Source: an uncultured Mucilaginibacter sp.
GTDB lineage: Bacteria; Bacteroidota; Bacteroidia; Sphingobacteriales; Sphingobacteriaceae
DNA: 64,000 nucleotides
Direction of reading: 5' to 3'
NCBI RefSeq assembly: GCF_946481715.1
Contig: NZ_CAMLOV010000002.1
Location: 13,545-77,544 of the forward strand
The translations under genes and the position numbers were made by a program. Positions 47,579 through 56,676 of this stretch are shown here, in pieces (position 1 is the stretch's first letter; every line of letters starts with the position of its first letter). The notes under the pieces were generated by a model, which saw only the letters and a program-made list of their open reading frames with translations, had not been told where the DNA came from and searched no databases.

Positions 47579-48163
47579 ATGGATTTTCAATTGAAAAGTG
47601 ATCAGGATCTAATCCATCTATATATCGCCGGTGACGAAGCAGGGCTTGTTGAGCTCATCCGGAGGTACCAATCAAAAATTTATACTTCTATTTACCTGCT
47701 CGTTAAAGACGAAGCATTGGCCGAAGATATTTTCCAGGATACGTTTATTAAGGTTATTAATACACTAAAAGCCGGCAAATACAACGAAGAGGGCAAGTTT
47801 TTACCATGGGTTACGCGTATTGGGCACAACCTGGTGATAGACCATTTCCGCCGCGAAAAACGTGCGCCTATGGTAAGCAACGGCGACGACTTTGATATTT
47901 TTGAAGTATTGGGTAACTACGACGAAAGCGCCGAAGACCGCCTGGTGCGCGAACAAACCCACAAGGATCTGAAATCGTTGATACAACTGCTGCCGTCCGA
48001 GCAAAAGGAAGTATTAATTATGCGCCACTTTGGCGATATGAGTTTTAAGGAAATTGCAGATGTTACCGACGTAAGTATTAACACTGCCCTTGGCCGTATG
48101 CGCTATGCATTGAACAACCTGCGCAAAATGATGCAGACCAAAGAGTTGAGTTTGAAGAATTAG
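47579..48163 (+). CDS. RNA polymerase ECF-type sigma factor
   Basis: From the ATG at 47579 the protein has 194 residues; a GTG two codons earlier (47573) is an alternative. Region 2 is at about 22-90 (YQSKIYTSIYLLVKDEALAE, then FQDTFIKVINTL) and region 4 at about 130-185 (LPSEQKEVLIMRHFGDMSFK). It directs RNA polymerase to a set of promoters. No anti-sigma gene is adjacent, and the strong consensus promoter suggests steady expression by the primary sigma factor. The regulon is unknown. Confidence 0.93.
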   Translation: MDFQLKSDQDLIHLYIAGDEAGLVELIRRYQSKIYTSIYLLVKDEALAEDIFQDTFIKVINTLKAGKYNEEGKFLPWVTRIGHNLVIDHFRREKRAPMVSNGDDFDIFEVLGNYDESAEDRLVREQTHKDLKSLIQLLPSEQKEVLIMRHFGDMSFKEIADVTDVSINTALGRMRYALNNLRKMMQTKELSLKN

Positions 48164-48206
48164 AGGTTTGTTTAAGAGCGGATAAAGATCAGTAAGAAAT
48201 TAATTG

Positions 48207-48238
48207 AGCTGCCCTTTGGGGCGGCTTTTTCTTTTTTT
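48207..48238 (+). terminator. Terminator of the sigma factor gene
   Basis: Stem AGCTGCCC (48207-48214) pairs with GGGCGGCT (48219-48226) around TTTG, followed by a T-rich tract to about 48238. Confidence 0.85.
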
Positions 48239-48419
48239 GTGGGCTGAAATAATCATTCAATTGCTGCGTTTTATTTGTGTCGGTTAAACACAATGACTGT
48301 GTGCTTAGGCAAACATTATCAGGAGGTTAAGCAAGTGAAAAAAATTTCATTTAATTTTCATCTTCATAAAATAATCGCGTTTAACCTTCGTTATTTATCT
48401 AAACAAAAAAAGATAGCTT

Positions 48420-48617
48420 ATGGGTGAAACCTTTACAACAAATTTCTACGCGGTCACTAACAAAACTCAGATGAAAGAGTCAGGAACACTTGAAAATCTG
48501 GATGCGGACTCAGTGATATTCTATCACTCTATCCATGCCGAATTGGATCTTCTGAAAAAGAAGCCAAAACTGCAAACAATCCACCAGATACTTGATTACT
48601 CCAAGAGTTTACGTTAA
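48420..48617 (+). CDS. Small uncharacterised protein (65 aa)
   Basis: The protein starts MGETFTTNFYAVTNKTQMKE and is soluble with two likely helices (VIFYHSIHAELDLLKKK and TIHQILDYSKSL). There is no Cys, membrane segment or known motif. Codon use looks coding-like and it has its own intergenic space, with a terminator upstream, so I think it is real. I do not recognise it. Confidence 0.6.
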   Translation: MGETFTTNFYAVTNKTQMKESGTLENLDADSVIFYHSIHAELDLLKKKPKLQTIHQILDYSKSLR

Positions 48618-48648
48618 GTACTACGCACCCCCGAAACTGGTTCATAGA

Positions 48649-48810
48649 TCATACATATTGGCAAGGCCGATAGTTTGATTTATGAACCTTTCTATTTTGG
48701 TCCAGTGGTTCATTAGTTCACTTGTTCATTGGTGCTAAGTTTGATATAATTGCATTTGTAATCGCCGGTCCAGATACCAATGAACTAATGAACCAGTGAG
48801 CCAATGAACT
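48649..48810. repeat. Period-8 convergent word arrays upstream of nth
   Basis: In the left arm TCC occurs at 48701 and TTC at 48709, 48717 and 48725, 8 bp apart. In the right arm GAA occurs at 48782, 48790 and 48806 and GAG at 48798, 8 bp apart, ending just before the nth ATG at 48811. An extra 8-bp inverted pair of the same word (GGTTCATA about 48649 and TATGAACC about 48681) lies further upstream. The arms share GGTTCATTAGTTCA in opposite orientation. Confidence 0.85.
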
Positions 48811-49569
48811 ATGTTGAAATCCGAACGCTACCACCACTTTGTTGAATATTTTTCTAAAAACCAGCCTAACGCGGAGACCGAACTGCATTACGATAATCCG
48901 TACCAACTACTTGTAGCTGTTATCCTATCCGCCCAATGCACCGATAAACGCATTAACCAGGTAACGCCCAAACTGTTCCAGCGGTTCCCGGATGCGGTGG
49001 CATTGGCTGCGTCGGATGCCGACGAGATATTCACCTATATCCGCAGCGTAAGTTACCCTAACAACAAGGCTAAGCACCTGGCTGGCATGGGCAAAATGCT
49101 GATGGAAGTATTTGGCGGCGAGGTGCCTTCCGATCTTGACGACCTGCAAAAACTGCCCGGAGTAGGGCGTAAAACGGCTAATGTAATTGCTTCGGTAGTG
49201 TTTGATGCGCCGGCTATTGCCGTTGATACTCACGTTTTTAGGGTTGCTAACAGGCTGGGGCTTGTGCGCGCCAAAACACCATTGGCGGTGGAAAAGCAAT
49301 TGGTGCAAAACCTGCCCGAAAACACACTGGCCGTAGCCCACCACTGGCTGATATTACACGGGCGGTATATATGCGTTGCCCGCACTCCCAAATGCGAGAT
49401 ATGCCCGCTTACCTGGTTTTGCAAATACTACGCCCAGCAAAACACCGAAACCGCCCTCTTGAAAGCCGAGGCGCTAAAATTGCGCAAAGCAAAAGACTCA
49501 AAAAAGAAGAAGATACAAAAAGCAATAGTAAAGGAACTGGTAAAGCGCAGCGTTGATAAAGATAGTTGA
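48811..49569 (+). CDS. nth: Endonuclease III (DNA glycosylase/AP lyase)
   Basis: The 252-residue protein has the helix-hairpin-helix LPGVGRKTANVIAS with the catalytic Lys, the conserved Asp in VDTHVFRV, and a 4Fe-4S site at the C-terminal side (CVARTPKCEICPLTWFC). It removes oxidised pyrimidines and cuts at abasic sites. After the cluster there is a tail of about 40 residues rich in Lys and Ala, longer than in E. coli Nth (211 residues). The start codon lies just after a period-8 repeat arm. Confidence 0.94.
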   Translation: MLKSERYHHFVEYFSKNQPNAETELHYDNPYQLLVAVILSAQCTDKRINQVTPKLFQRFPDAVALAASDADEIFTYIRSVSYPNNKAKHLAGMGKMLMEVFGGEVPSDLDDLQKLPGVGRKTANVIASVVFDAPAIAVDTHVFRVANRLGLVRAKTPLAVEKQLVQNLPENTLAVAHHWLILHGRYICVARTPKCEICPLTWFCKYYAQQNTETALLKAEALKLRKAKDSKKKKIQKAIVKELVKRSVDKDS

Positions 49570-49593
49570 TGAGTTGTACGAATCTTCATTTTA

Positions 49594-49735
49594 CGTACAG
49601 TTCGTACAGCGTTCGTACAGTTTCGTACAATCTCGTACAGTTTCGTACAGCAAAACTGCTTTGTGCAAAATGCAGCGTTTTTCTGCGGTTTTTCGGTGTT
49701 TTTCTTTGGTTTAATGGGGGATAAATGCAGTTTTG
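49594..49735. repeat. CGTACA periodic array plus conserved tail, copy B
   Basis: Six copies of CGTACA start at 49594, 49603, 49614, 49624, 49634 and 49644, about 10 bp apart. The tail (49651-49735) matches the tail of copy A at 16453-16545, including GGTTTTTCGGTGTTTTTCTT and ATAAATGCAG. Copy B lies between nth and recA, both on the plus strand. Confidence 0.85.
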
Positions 49736-49830
49736 TCCAAAAAGAGCTGCGTTTGGCGTTTGCACATTTTAGGGCACACCGCGATAAAAAATAATTACTA
49801 AAATAATTAGCAATTAATAAAAACATTATT

Positions 49831-49838
49831 TATATTTG
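49831..49838 (+). promoter_or_regulatory. Candidate -7 box of recA
   Basis: TATATTTG matches TAnnTTTG, 19 bp before the recA ATG; a TTAG near 49807 could be a weak -33 element. No LexA-type operator is recognised. Confidence 0.55.
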
Positions 49839-49857
49839 TTTCACGAAAAAAATAGAG

Positions 49858-50865
49858 ATGAGCAATACAGATAAAATGAAGGCACTGCAGCTTACCCTTG
49901 ATAAGCTGGAAAAATCGTACGGAAAAGGTACCATTATGAAGTTGGGCGAGCAAGCTATCGAGCCAACAGAAGTAATATCAACCGGCTCTTTAGGCCTTGA
50001 TATCGCTTTGGGTGTAGGCGGCTTGCCAAAGGGTAGGGTGATAGAAATTTACGGCCCGGAATCATCGGGTAAAACTACCCTGGCCATACACGCTATTGCC
50101 GAATCGCAAAAGAGGGGTGGCATTGCTGCTTTTATTGATGCGGAGCATGCCTTCGATAGGTTTTATGCTAAAAAGCTGGGTGTGGACGTAGAGAACCTGC
50201 TGATCTCACAGCCGGACAACGGCGAGCAGGCTTTAGAAATTGCTGATAACCTTATCCGCTCGGGCGCTATTGATATTTTAGTTATCGACTCTGTTGCTGC
50301 ATTAGTGCCAAAAGCTGAGATAGAAGGCGAAATGGGCGACTCTAAAATGGGCTTGCATGCCAGGTTGATGTCGCAGGCATTGCGTAAGTTAACCGGCACC
50401 ATTAGCAAAACCGGGTGCTGCTGTATCTTCATCAACCAGCTGCGCGATAAGATCGGCGTTATGTTTGGTAACCCGGAAACTACTACAGGTGGTAACGCCT
50501 TAAAATTCTACGCATCGGTACGTTTGGATGTACGCCGTATATCGCAAATTAAAGATACCGACGAGGTATCAGGTAACCGTGTTAAGGTGAAGATCGTAAA
50601 AAACAAAGTTGCTCCGCCGTTCCGTATAGCCGAGTTTGATATCATGTTTGGCGAAGGTATTTCTAAAGCCGGCGAAATTATCGACTTGGGTGTAGAGTAT
50701 AACATCATCAAAAAAGCAGGATCGTGGTTTAGCTACGGCGATACCCGCCTTGGCCAGGGCCGCGATGCGGTTAAACAACTGATACTGGATAATCCCGAAA
50801 TGGCCGAAGAGCTGGAACGCAAAATAAAAGCGACTGTTACCGGCGAAGCTTTAGCAGAAGTTTAG
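49858..50865 (+). CDS. recA: Recombinase RecA
   Basis: The 335-residue protein has Walker [10 protein letters not shown] at 66-74, the MAW motif region, Walker B-like [20 protein letters not shown], and the L2 loop [20 protein letters not shown]. It forms filaments on single-stranded DNA for strand exchange. The acidic C-terminal tail is short. The gene stands alone; no recX is seen next to it. Confidence 0.97.
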   Translation: MSNTDKMKALQLTLDKLEKSYGKGTIMKLGEQAIEPTEVISTGSLGLDIALGVGGLPKGRVIEIYGPESSGKTTLAIHAIAESQKRGGIAAFIDAEHAFDRFYAKKLGVDVENLLISQPDNGEQALEIADNLIRSGAIDILVIDSVAALVPKAEIEGEMGDSKMGLHARLMSQALRKLTGTISKTGCCCIFINQLRDKIGVMFGNPETTTGGNALKFYASVRLDVRRISQIKDTDEVSGNRVKVKIVKNKVAPPFRIAEFDIMFGEGISKAGEIIDLGVEYNIIKKAGSWFSYGDTRLGQGRDAVKQLILDNPEMAEELERKIKATVTGEALAEV

Positions 50866-50870
50866 TTGAG

Positions 50871-50945
50871 GATTACGCCGATTAAGGATTGATTTCACCG
50901 ATTAGGCAGGTTACACCGAATAGGGTAATATACACCGATTGAGGA
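50871..50945. repeat. Period-19 CCGATT word array after recA
   Basis: CCGAT or CCGAA starts at 50878, 50898, 50916 and 50935, 18-20 bp apart, preceded by TTAC or TTCA and followed by AAGG, AGGC, AGGG or GAGG. There is no inverted arm downstream. Confidence 0.65.
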
Positions 50946-51328
50946 AGCATTCATTCATTAACGAGTAATTCTGATCCTACTGATTTTTATAATAGCGACA
51001 GCTTTCTGATTGGGAGGCTGTTGCTGTTTTATATATAGCGATCATATAGGATTTCGTCTTGGGGATTTCATCCCTGCAGTGTCTTTTCAATACTATTAGG
51101 TCAATGTGAGTTCGATTGGTAAAATGACCACTATGAAAGCATCAGAATGGTGATGCGCTCGCTATCTGCCAACGATGCTTTCCTATCCCGCAATTATAAT
51201 TACCAGTATCCAACCGGTATTTAGCTAGTTCGGCCTCAAATTCTTTGCAGAAATCATTTGACTGAATGATTTGCCCGTTGCTTAAACTTTTTATTTAGTT
51301 ATCCCGAAATCTCGTTAACTATGTCTAT

Positions 51329-51357
51329 AACACATATTTTACGATAAATTATGTGTT
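51329..51357 (+). promoter_or_regulatory. Inverted repeat upstream of the beta-galactosidase gene
   Basis: AACACATA (51329-51336) and TATGTGTT (51350-51357) are perfect inverted copies with a 13-bp spacer, 46 bp before the start codon. The half-site spacing of about two helical turns suits a dimeric regulator; it could also be a leader hairpin. Confidence 0.35.
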
Positions 51358-51402
51358 AATATAAATGTTATACATACATTTAATAACTAGTTATAAACCA
51401 AC

Positions 51403-53823
51403 ATGAAAATATTATTTAACGTACTTATCCTATTCAGTTTATCGGCTGCTGTACATGCACAAAGTGGGCGGTCGGTTTTGGATTTTGATCAAAACTGGAC
51501 GTTTAACCTGGGCGATGTACCCAACGGCCAAAATGTTGATTTTAAGGATGCCAGCTGGCGAAAATTAAATTTACCTCATGACTGGAGCATAGAGGGTGAA
51601 TTTAGCAAAGAAAACCCGGCCACAGTGGAAGGCGGCGCTTTACCAGCCGGCATAGGCTGGTACCGTAAAACCTTTACCATCCCGCAAACCGATAAAGGCA
51701 AATTGATCTATATTGCTTTTGACGGTGTTTATCAAAAAAGCGATGTATGGATAAACGGCCATCATTTAGGTTATAGGCCAAACGGTTATATCAGTTTCAG
51801 ATATGAGCTCACGCCGTATTTAAATTATGGCGGTAAAAATGTGATAGCTGTAAAGGCCGATAATTCGTTACAGCCAAATTCACGCTGGTATTCCGGTTCG
51901 GGCATTTACCGCAATGTTTGGCTGATAAGCACTAACAAAATTGCCGTTAACAATTGGGGTACTTTTGTAACCACACCCAAGGTAAGCGCCGGCCATGCCG
52001 ATGTTAACCTAAGCGTTAGCATAAAAAACGCGGCGGGCAATACTAAACTTGCCACTATTGTGAGCAGCATTTATGCCAATGGTAAAGTAGTAACAAGCAA
52101 GACCCTTACAGGCGTTAGTTTAAAGGATACGGTTACTACTGTAAGCCAAAATTTCGGTGTTAATAACCCGGTGTTATGGTCGGTTAACAAACCATTCCTG
52201 TATAAAGTACAAACTAAAATATTGGTGAATAATGTGGTGGTTGATCAGTATGAAACACCGCTGGGTATCCGTTATTTCAATTTTGATGCGGATAAAGGCT
52301 TCAGCCTGAACGGTGTTCCCATGAAAATAAACGGCGTTTGCCAACACCATGACCTGGGCGCGCTGGGCACAGCATTCAATTTGCACGCGTTGGAAAGGCA
52401 GTTTAAAATATTAAGAGAAATGGGCGTGAATGCGATACGCACCTCGCACAACCCACCCCCACCAGAGTTTTTAGACCTTGCAGACCGCATGGGCTTTATT
52501 ATTATGGACGAAGCATTTGACGTATGGCAGATCCATAAAAGGCCTCAGTTTGACTCTCATCTTTTCTTTAATGAATGGCACAAACGCGATCTGACAGATC
52601 AGATAATGCGCGATAGGAACCACCCTTCGGTAATGATATGGAGTATTGGTAATGAAATACCCGAGCAAAGAGATACCAGCGCTACACGTATAGCCCGCGA
52701 GCTTACCGGCATTATCCATCAACTGGATACTACAAGGCCAATCACTACAGCTAATAGCGAACCCGGCCCCGGCAATAAAATTGTTGAGTCGGGCGCTGTT
52801 GACCTGGTAGGTTACAATTACCATAATGGTGAACTTGCCAATTTCCAGAAGGACTACCCGGGTAAAAAATTTATTGGTACCGAAACTGCTTCGGCGCTGG
52901 AAAGCCGCGGTGTTTACAATAGGCAGTCCGATACCATACAACGGTGGCCGGGAGGTGGGATGGTTAATGGCAAAAAGGTGAGATGGACCATGAATGCCGA
53001 TAACACCGTTAACGCTTATGATAATATTTCGGCACCCTGGGGTTTTACCCACGAAGAAACCTTGAAAATATATAAAAAATATGCTTTCCTGTCGGGCCAG
53101 TTCGTTTGGACCGGATTTGATTATATAGGCGAACCATGGCCTTACCATTGGCCATCCCGCAGTTCATACTTCGGGATAGTAGATCTGGCTGGCTTCCCTA
53201 AGGATGTTTATTATTTGTACCAGGGCGAATGGACCAATAAATCAGTGCTCCACTTATTACCTCACTGGAACTGGCAAGCTGGTAAAGTAGTTGATGTTTG
53301 GGCCTATTACAGTAATGCCGATGAGGTTGAACTGTTTTTAAACGGCAAATCGTTAGGTACAAAATCAAAACAGGGGGACAGCCTGCACATTGCCTGGAAA
53401 GTAAACTATGAGCCGGGTACCTTAAAGGCCGTATCGCGCAAAAATGGCAAAGTTGTGTTAACCACCGAAGTTAAAACCGCGGGCGCGCCAGCCAGGATAG
53501 AATTAAGTGCCGACAGGAGCAGCATACGTTCTAACGATCATGATCTTTCTTTTATCACCGTTAAAATTGTAGATAAGAATGGCATAATGGTGCCTAATGC
53601 TGATAATGATGTCAAATTCAAATTGTCAGGAGCCGATAGCTTCCTGGCAGGTGTTGATAATGGAAACCAAACCAGCCACGAATCGTTCAAAGCAGATCAT
53701 CGTAAAGCATTTAATGGTTTGGCCCTGGCAATTATTGGCGCTAAAAATAAACCGGGTACAGTAACCATAACAGCAACAGCCGATGGCTTGCCTGTTGCAT
53801 CGTTGCCAATTACTATTAAATAA
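51403..53823 (+). CDS. Secreted glycoside hydrolase family 2 beta-galactosidase
   Basis: The 806-residue protein has a signal peptide (1 to about 20, ending VHAQ), a sugar-binding jelly roll (about 25-185), an immunoglobulin-like domain (about 190-290), and a TIM barrel (about 295-590). The probable acid/base is Glu418 in MIWSIGNE and the nucleophile Glu494 in FIGTET. A DUF4982-like domain and an invasin/Big-type domain (about 690-800) follow. It should cleave terminal beta-galactosides or related sugars in the periplasm or outside. No SusC/SusD pair is adjacent, so it is not in a classic polysaccharide locus here. No T9SS tail is seen. Confidence 0.9.
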   Translation: MKILFNVLILFSLSAAVHAQSGRSVLDFDQNWTFNLGDVPNGQNVDFKDASWRKLNLPHDWSIEGEFSKENPATVEGGALPAGIGWYRKTFTIPQTDKGKLIYIAFDGVYQKSDVWINGHHLGYRPNGYISFRYELTPYLNYGGKNVIAVKADNSLQPNSRWYSGSGIYRNVWLISTNKIAVNNWGTFVTTPKVSAGHADVNLSVSIKNAAGNTKLATIVSSIYANGKVVTSKTLTGVSLKDTVTTVSQNFGVNNPVLWSVNKPFLYKVQTKILVNNVVVDQYETPLGIRYFNFDADKGFSLNGVPMKINGVCQHHDLGALGTAFNLHALERQFKILREMGVNAIRTSHNPPPPEFLDLADRMGFIIMDEAFDVWQIHKRPQFDSHLFFNEWHKRDLTDQIMRDRNHPSVMIWSIGNEIPEQRDTSATRIARELTGIIHQLDTTRPITTANSEPGPGNKIVESGAVDLVGYNYHNGELANFQKDYPGKKFIGTETASALESRGVYNRQSDTIQRWPGGGMVNGKKVRWTMNADNTVNAYDNISAPWGFTHEETLKIYKKYAFLSGQFVWTGFDYIGEPWPYHWPSRSSYFGIVDLAGFPKDVYYLYQGEWTNKSVLHLLPHWNWQAGKVVDVWAYYSNADEVELFLNGKSLGTKSKQGDSLHIAWKVNYEPGTLKAVSRKNGKVVLTTEVKTAGAPARIELSADRSSIRSNDHDLSFITVKIVDKNGIMVPNADNDVKFKLSGADSFLAGVDNGNQTSHESFKADHRKAFNGLALAIIGAKNKPGTVTITATADGLPVASLPITIK

Positions 53824-54236
53824 ATCAGTTGGGTACGAAACTTTTTTTGCTTACCACTGCATAGGGCTTGCTTTACTTTGTAAGGCAAGCTCTTTGTTTG
53901 GGCACCTGCAACTGAAATGGCCCAGCCCGGGAAAGGCTATAAAAACCTGGTGGGGTTACACTTGCTTAAACCGAACTCACGTTAAGTTAAGATTTTTTAT
54001 CGCGCAAAGCCGCTAAGGCCGCAAAGTATAAAGCTTAAAATTCTTTGCAAATAGCCATTTTCACGTTCCATCGGAACGTTTTATGATATTAAGCATGCAA
54101 CGGTCGCGGCTTTCTAAGTGCAACATTTTGTGAGTTAACTTAAATCTATCGAGAGGCCCCGCAGTGACGATAATTATTTTACAAAATAGCAATCAGCGGG
54201 CAACTACACGGAATCACAACAGCATCAAGATATTCC
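53824..54236. other. Intergenic region between convergent genes (413 bp)
   Basis: Besides the GH2 terminator it holds a small perfect hairpin ACGTTCC-ATC-GGAACGT at 54063-54079. The remainder carries nothing recognisable. Confidence 0.55.
53866..53898 (+). terminator. Terminator of the GH2 gene
   Basis: Arm GCTTGCTTTAC (53866-53876) pairs with 53880-53890 along 11 bp (one G-U) around a TTT loop, followed by TCTTTGTTT. Confidence 0.7.
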
Positions 54237-55271
54237 TCATTGTAACTTATTTATCCGCAGGAATAGCCCAATAAATACCAACGGAACGGCAATTAAAATA
54301 ATTTTAAACCATATATTGATATGCCTCCAAAGTTCAATAAAAGAAAAAGTAACATCGCTGCTATTCAGGTTATTCAACCTCCGGTTTAATAATGTAGATT
54401 GGTCGTCGGCAACGTCAAGCTCCTTGCGTATTTCATTCACTTTTTCTTTATAAGAGTCCAGATTTTGCTTTGTTGAACTAAACACCTGCTCTAATGATAT
54501 TTTATCATTATTTATTGCTTCTTCAATGGTTAATTTCTTAATGTGCAGGCTTTGTGACACAGTATCAACTGTATATAACTTCGTGTTAAAAGCTGCCTCG
54601 GCATCTTTTAAAGTACCCGCCGCTTTGGTATACTTGTCCCTTGCATTTTCTATTTCTTTTTGAGCCTCATCATAGCGTTGTTGAATGGATTTCACCTGAT
54701 ACCCACTATATACGGCTCCACCTAAGAAAAGCGCCACATTTAGCAATGTTATTGTTAATATAAGGGAAGCGGGTTTGAACCCCAAAAAGACAAAGGCCGC
54801 CCGGTCTTGGCTGGGCTCCTCCTCTCTTGGTGCCACTGTTGATAATGTAGGTTCGGCTACTTGATGTGCATCGATATCCGTTAAGCCTATCGGTGAAACA
54901 TTTAGGTTCATTTCCAGGTTCGGAAAGCTTACAGCCTCCCGGATGTTTCTTTTAACAATCATTTTTATCAAACGCACTATATATTCAACAAATGCAATGC
55001 CACCTGATATTTTGCCTGCTATATCAAGAATGATAAGCCCGGTAACCAAAATGCTCCCTTGGTCGAATTGGATATCTGCAGTTATTTGACTTGTAAATCC
55101 AAGTTTCTTAATACTTTCGTCAAGCTCTTTTATCGTATTCTGCTCTATCTTCTTTCGCTCATAGTTTAAGTCTCTTAAGGAAATTGGGTTGTCTCCATCG
55201 CTGCCGGCGCTAATAATTTCGCCGGAAATTTCAAATAGTAATCTTTTTTGATTTGTTTCTGAAGGTTTCAT
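54237..55271 (-). CDS. Uncharacterised membrane protein with central coiled coil
   Basis: The 344-residue protein has a soluble N-terminal part with one hydrophobic segment (about 72-98, GSILVTGLIILDIAGKISGG), a membrane helix at about 172-195, a coiled coil of about 110 residues (200-310), and a C-terminal membrane helix (about 318-338). The layout, with two membrane anchors joined by a long coiled coil, suggests a membrane-bound sensor or scaffold. I recognise no family. Its sequence looks more AT-rich than the lepB-parA block beside it, and it stands alone, so it may be accessory DNA. Confidence 0.65.
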   Translation of the reverse strand: MKPSETNQKRLLFEISGEIISAGSDGDNPISLRDLNYERKKIEQNTIKELDESIKKLGFTSQITADIQFDQGSILVTGLIILDIAGKISGGIAFVEYIVRLIKMIVKRNIREAVSFPNLEMNLNVSPIGLTDIDAHQVAEPTLSTVAPREEEPSQDRAAFVFLGFKPASLILTITLLNVALFLGGAVYSGYQVKSIQQRYDEAQKEIENARDKYTKAAGTLKDAEAAFNTKLYTVDTVSQSLHIKKLTIEEAINNDKISLEQVFSSTKQNLDSYKEKVNEIRKELDVADDQSTLLNRRLNNLNSSDVTFSFIELWRHINIWFKIILIAVPLVFIGLFLRINKLQ

Positions 55272-55445
55272 AATGTGATAAGTTTAAGTGCTATAAATAT
55301 ACCTAATTATGAATAATTATGGTGGTTGAAAGCCAATTAGTTAGCGCAAATTTTGATAGAAATTGTGATGGAAACTTGATAATGGTGGTTCATAAATGGC
55401 TGATGGTAGAATAGTGAATTTGCGGGCCTTAAAAATCCCGGTGTA

Positions 55446-55477
55446 ACAAAAATGGCCCGCTCAAACGAGCCGGCCAT
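55446..55477 (-). terminator. Terminator of lepB
   Basis: Arm ATGGCCCGCTC (55452-55462) and 55467-55477 form an 11-bp stem with one mismatch; read on the minus strand it is followed by five T residues. It lies about 40 bp after the lepB stop. Confidence 0.8.
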
Positions 55478-55516
55478 ATTGTAAAGTTGTATTTATCGAA
55501 ATTACTATTCCGTCCT

Positions 55517-56647
55517 TTAATCTATCCCTCTGAACAATCTGCTCCAGCGGATCTTGCTAAAGAAACCGGCGTTATCATCCCAGCTCATCCATATAAACAG
55601 GGCTTTGCCTACAATATGGTCTTCGGGTACAAAACCCCAGTAGCGCGAATCGGCAGAATCGTGGCGGTTATCGCCCATCATCCAGTAATAATTCATTTTA
55701 AAAGTATAGCTGGTTGTTTTTTTGCCGTTGATGAATATCTCGCCGTTTGTAATTTGTAGTTTGTTCCCTTCGTAAACTTCTATTGCGCGGCCGTACACGG
55801 GCAGTGTAAGGCTGTCTAGCTTAACGGTCCAACCTTTTTTAGGGATGATGATGGGGCCAAAATTATCTACGTTCCAGTTAAAATCTTTATTTTTTGGGTC
55901 GAGTTTATATTTTGGCGTCCCTGCCGGGAACACGGGGTTAAACGGATCTGCCGCGCCGGGTTGTTTAATATTTGGCGTGATAGATTTAATGTTGGAGTAA
56001 CCCTTTATTTTACCTGCCGACTCCGCCGTCATAGTTGGGTTACCCACGTTTTCGTAGTTTGATACTTTCAGTTCGTCTAAAATGTCAGGGTTTAAATCGG
56101 TGCCATTATTTACAATAGTATAATCCAGTTGCGAACCCGGTGGGTTTGGCATTGCCTTGCCATTAACATAAACCTGTGCATGCAGCAAAGCAATAGTATC
56201 ACCAGGTGCACCCTGGCAACGTTTAATGTAGTTTTCCCGCTTATCAACCGGGCGGAAATACGGCGAATCGGCTTCCATTGGGTAGTTAAATACTACCACG
56301 TCGCCTTTTTTTACTTCGCTTAAGCCGGGCAAGCGGTAGTATGGTAATTTAATGCCGTCCCAATAGGCCTTTGTGCCTATTAAAGGCATGGTATGGTGCG
56401 CAAACGGGAATGATATAGGTGTAATAGGCGTACGGGCACCGTAGTTAACTTTGCTTACAAAAAGGAAATCCCCAACCAGTAAAGACCGCTCCATAGATGG
56501 CGTAGGGATGGTGTAAGCCTCAATAAAGAGGGTGCGGATAACAGTTGCGGCTATTACGGCAAATAAAATAGCGTCGCCCCATTCGCGGGCAGTGCTTTTT
56601 TTCTTTTTTTCCGTTTTATTATTCTTGTTCCAGAATTTCCAGTTCAT
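55517..56647 (-). CDS. lepB: Signal peptidase I
   Basis: The 376-residue protein has one N-terminal membrane helix (about 26-42), the catalytic Ser51 in IPTPSMERSL and the general base Lys142 in YIKRCQGAPGD, and the C-terminal GDNRHDSADSRYWG motif. It removes signal peptides from exported proteins at the outer face of the inner membrane. It is larger than E. coli LepB because of an insertion between the two catalytic parts, at about 155-290. It lies 29 bp after dapB in the parA-parB-DUF5683-dapB-lepB run. Confidence 0.95.
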   Translation of the reverse strand: MNWKFWNKNNKTEKKKKSTAREWGDAILFAVIAATVIRTLFIEAYTIPTPSMERSLLVGDFLFVSKVNYGARTPITPISFPFAHHTMPLIGTKAYWDGIKLPYYRLPGLSEVKKGDVVVFNYPMEADSPYFRPVDKRENYIKRCQGAPGDTIALLHAQVYVNGKAMPNPPGSQLDYTIVNNGTDLNPDILDELKVSNYENVGNPTMTAESAGKIKGYSNIKSITPNIKQPGAADPFNPVFPAGTPKYKLDPKNKDFNWNVDNFGPIIIPKKGWTVKLDSLTLPVYGRAIEVYEGNKLQITNGEIFINGKKTTSYTFKMNYYWMMGDNRHDSADSRYWGFVPEDHIVGKALFIWMSWDDNAGFFSKIRWSRLFRGID

Positions 56648-56676
56648 TGTATGTGTGTTGGGCAGTATATTAAGTG

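Larger units (their letters stand above)
50866..51402. other. Intergenic region between recA and the GH2 gene (537 bp)
   Basis: It holds a period-19 word array (50871-50945), a possible decayed coding segment on the minus strand (about 51140-51295, 49 codons between stops), and an inverted repeat AACACATA/TATGTGTT at 51329-51357 near the GH2 start. No intact gene is seen. Confidence 0.55.
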
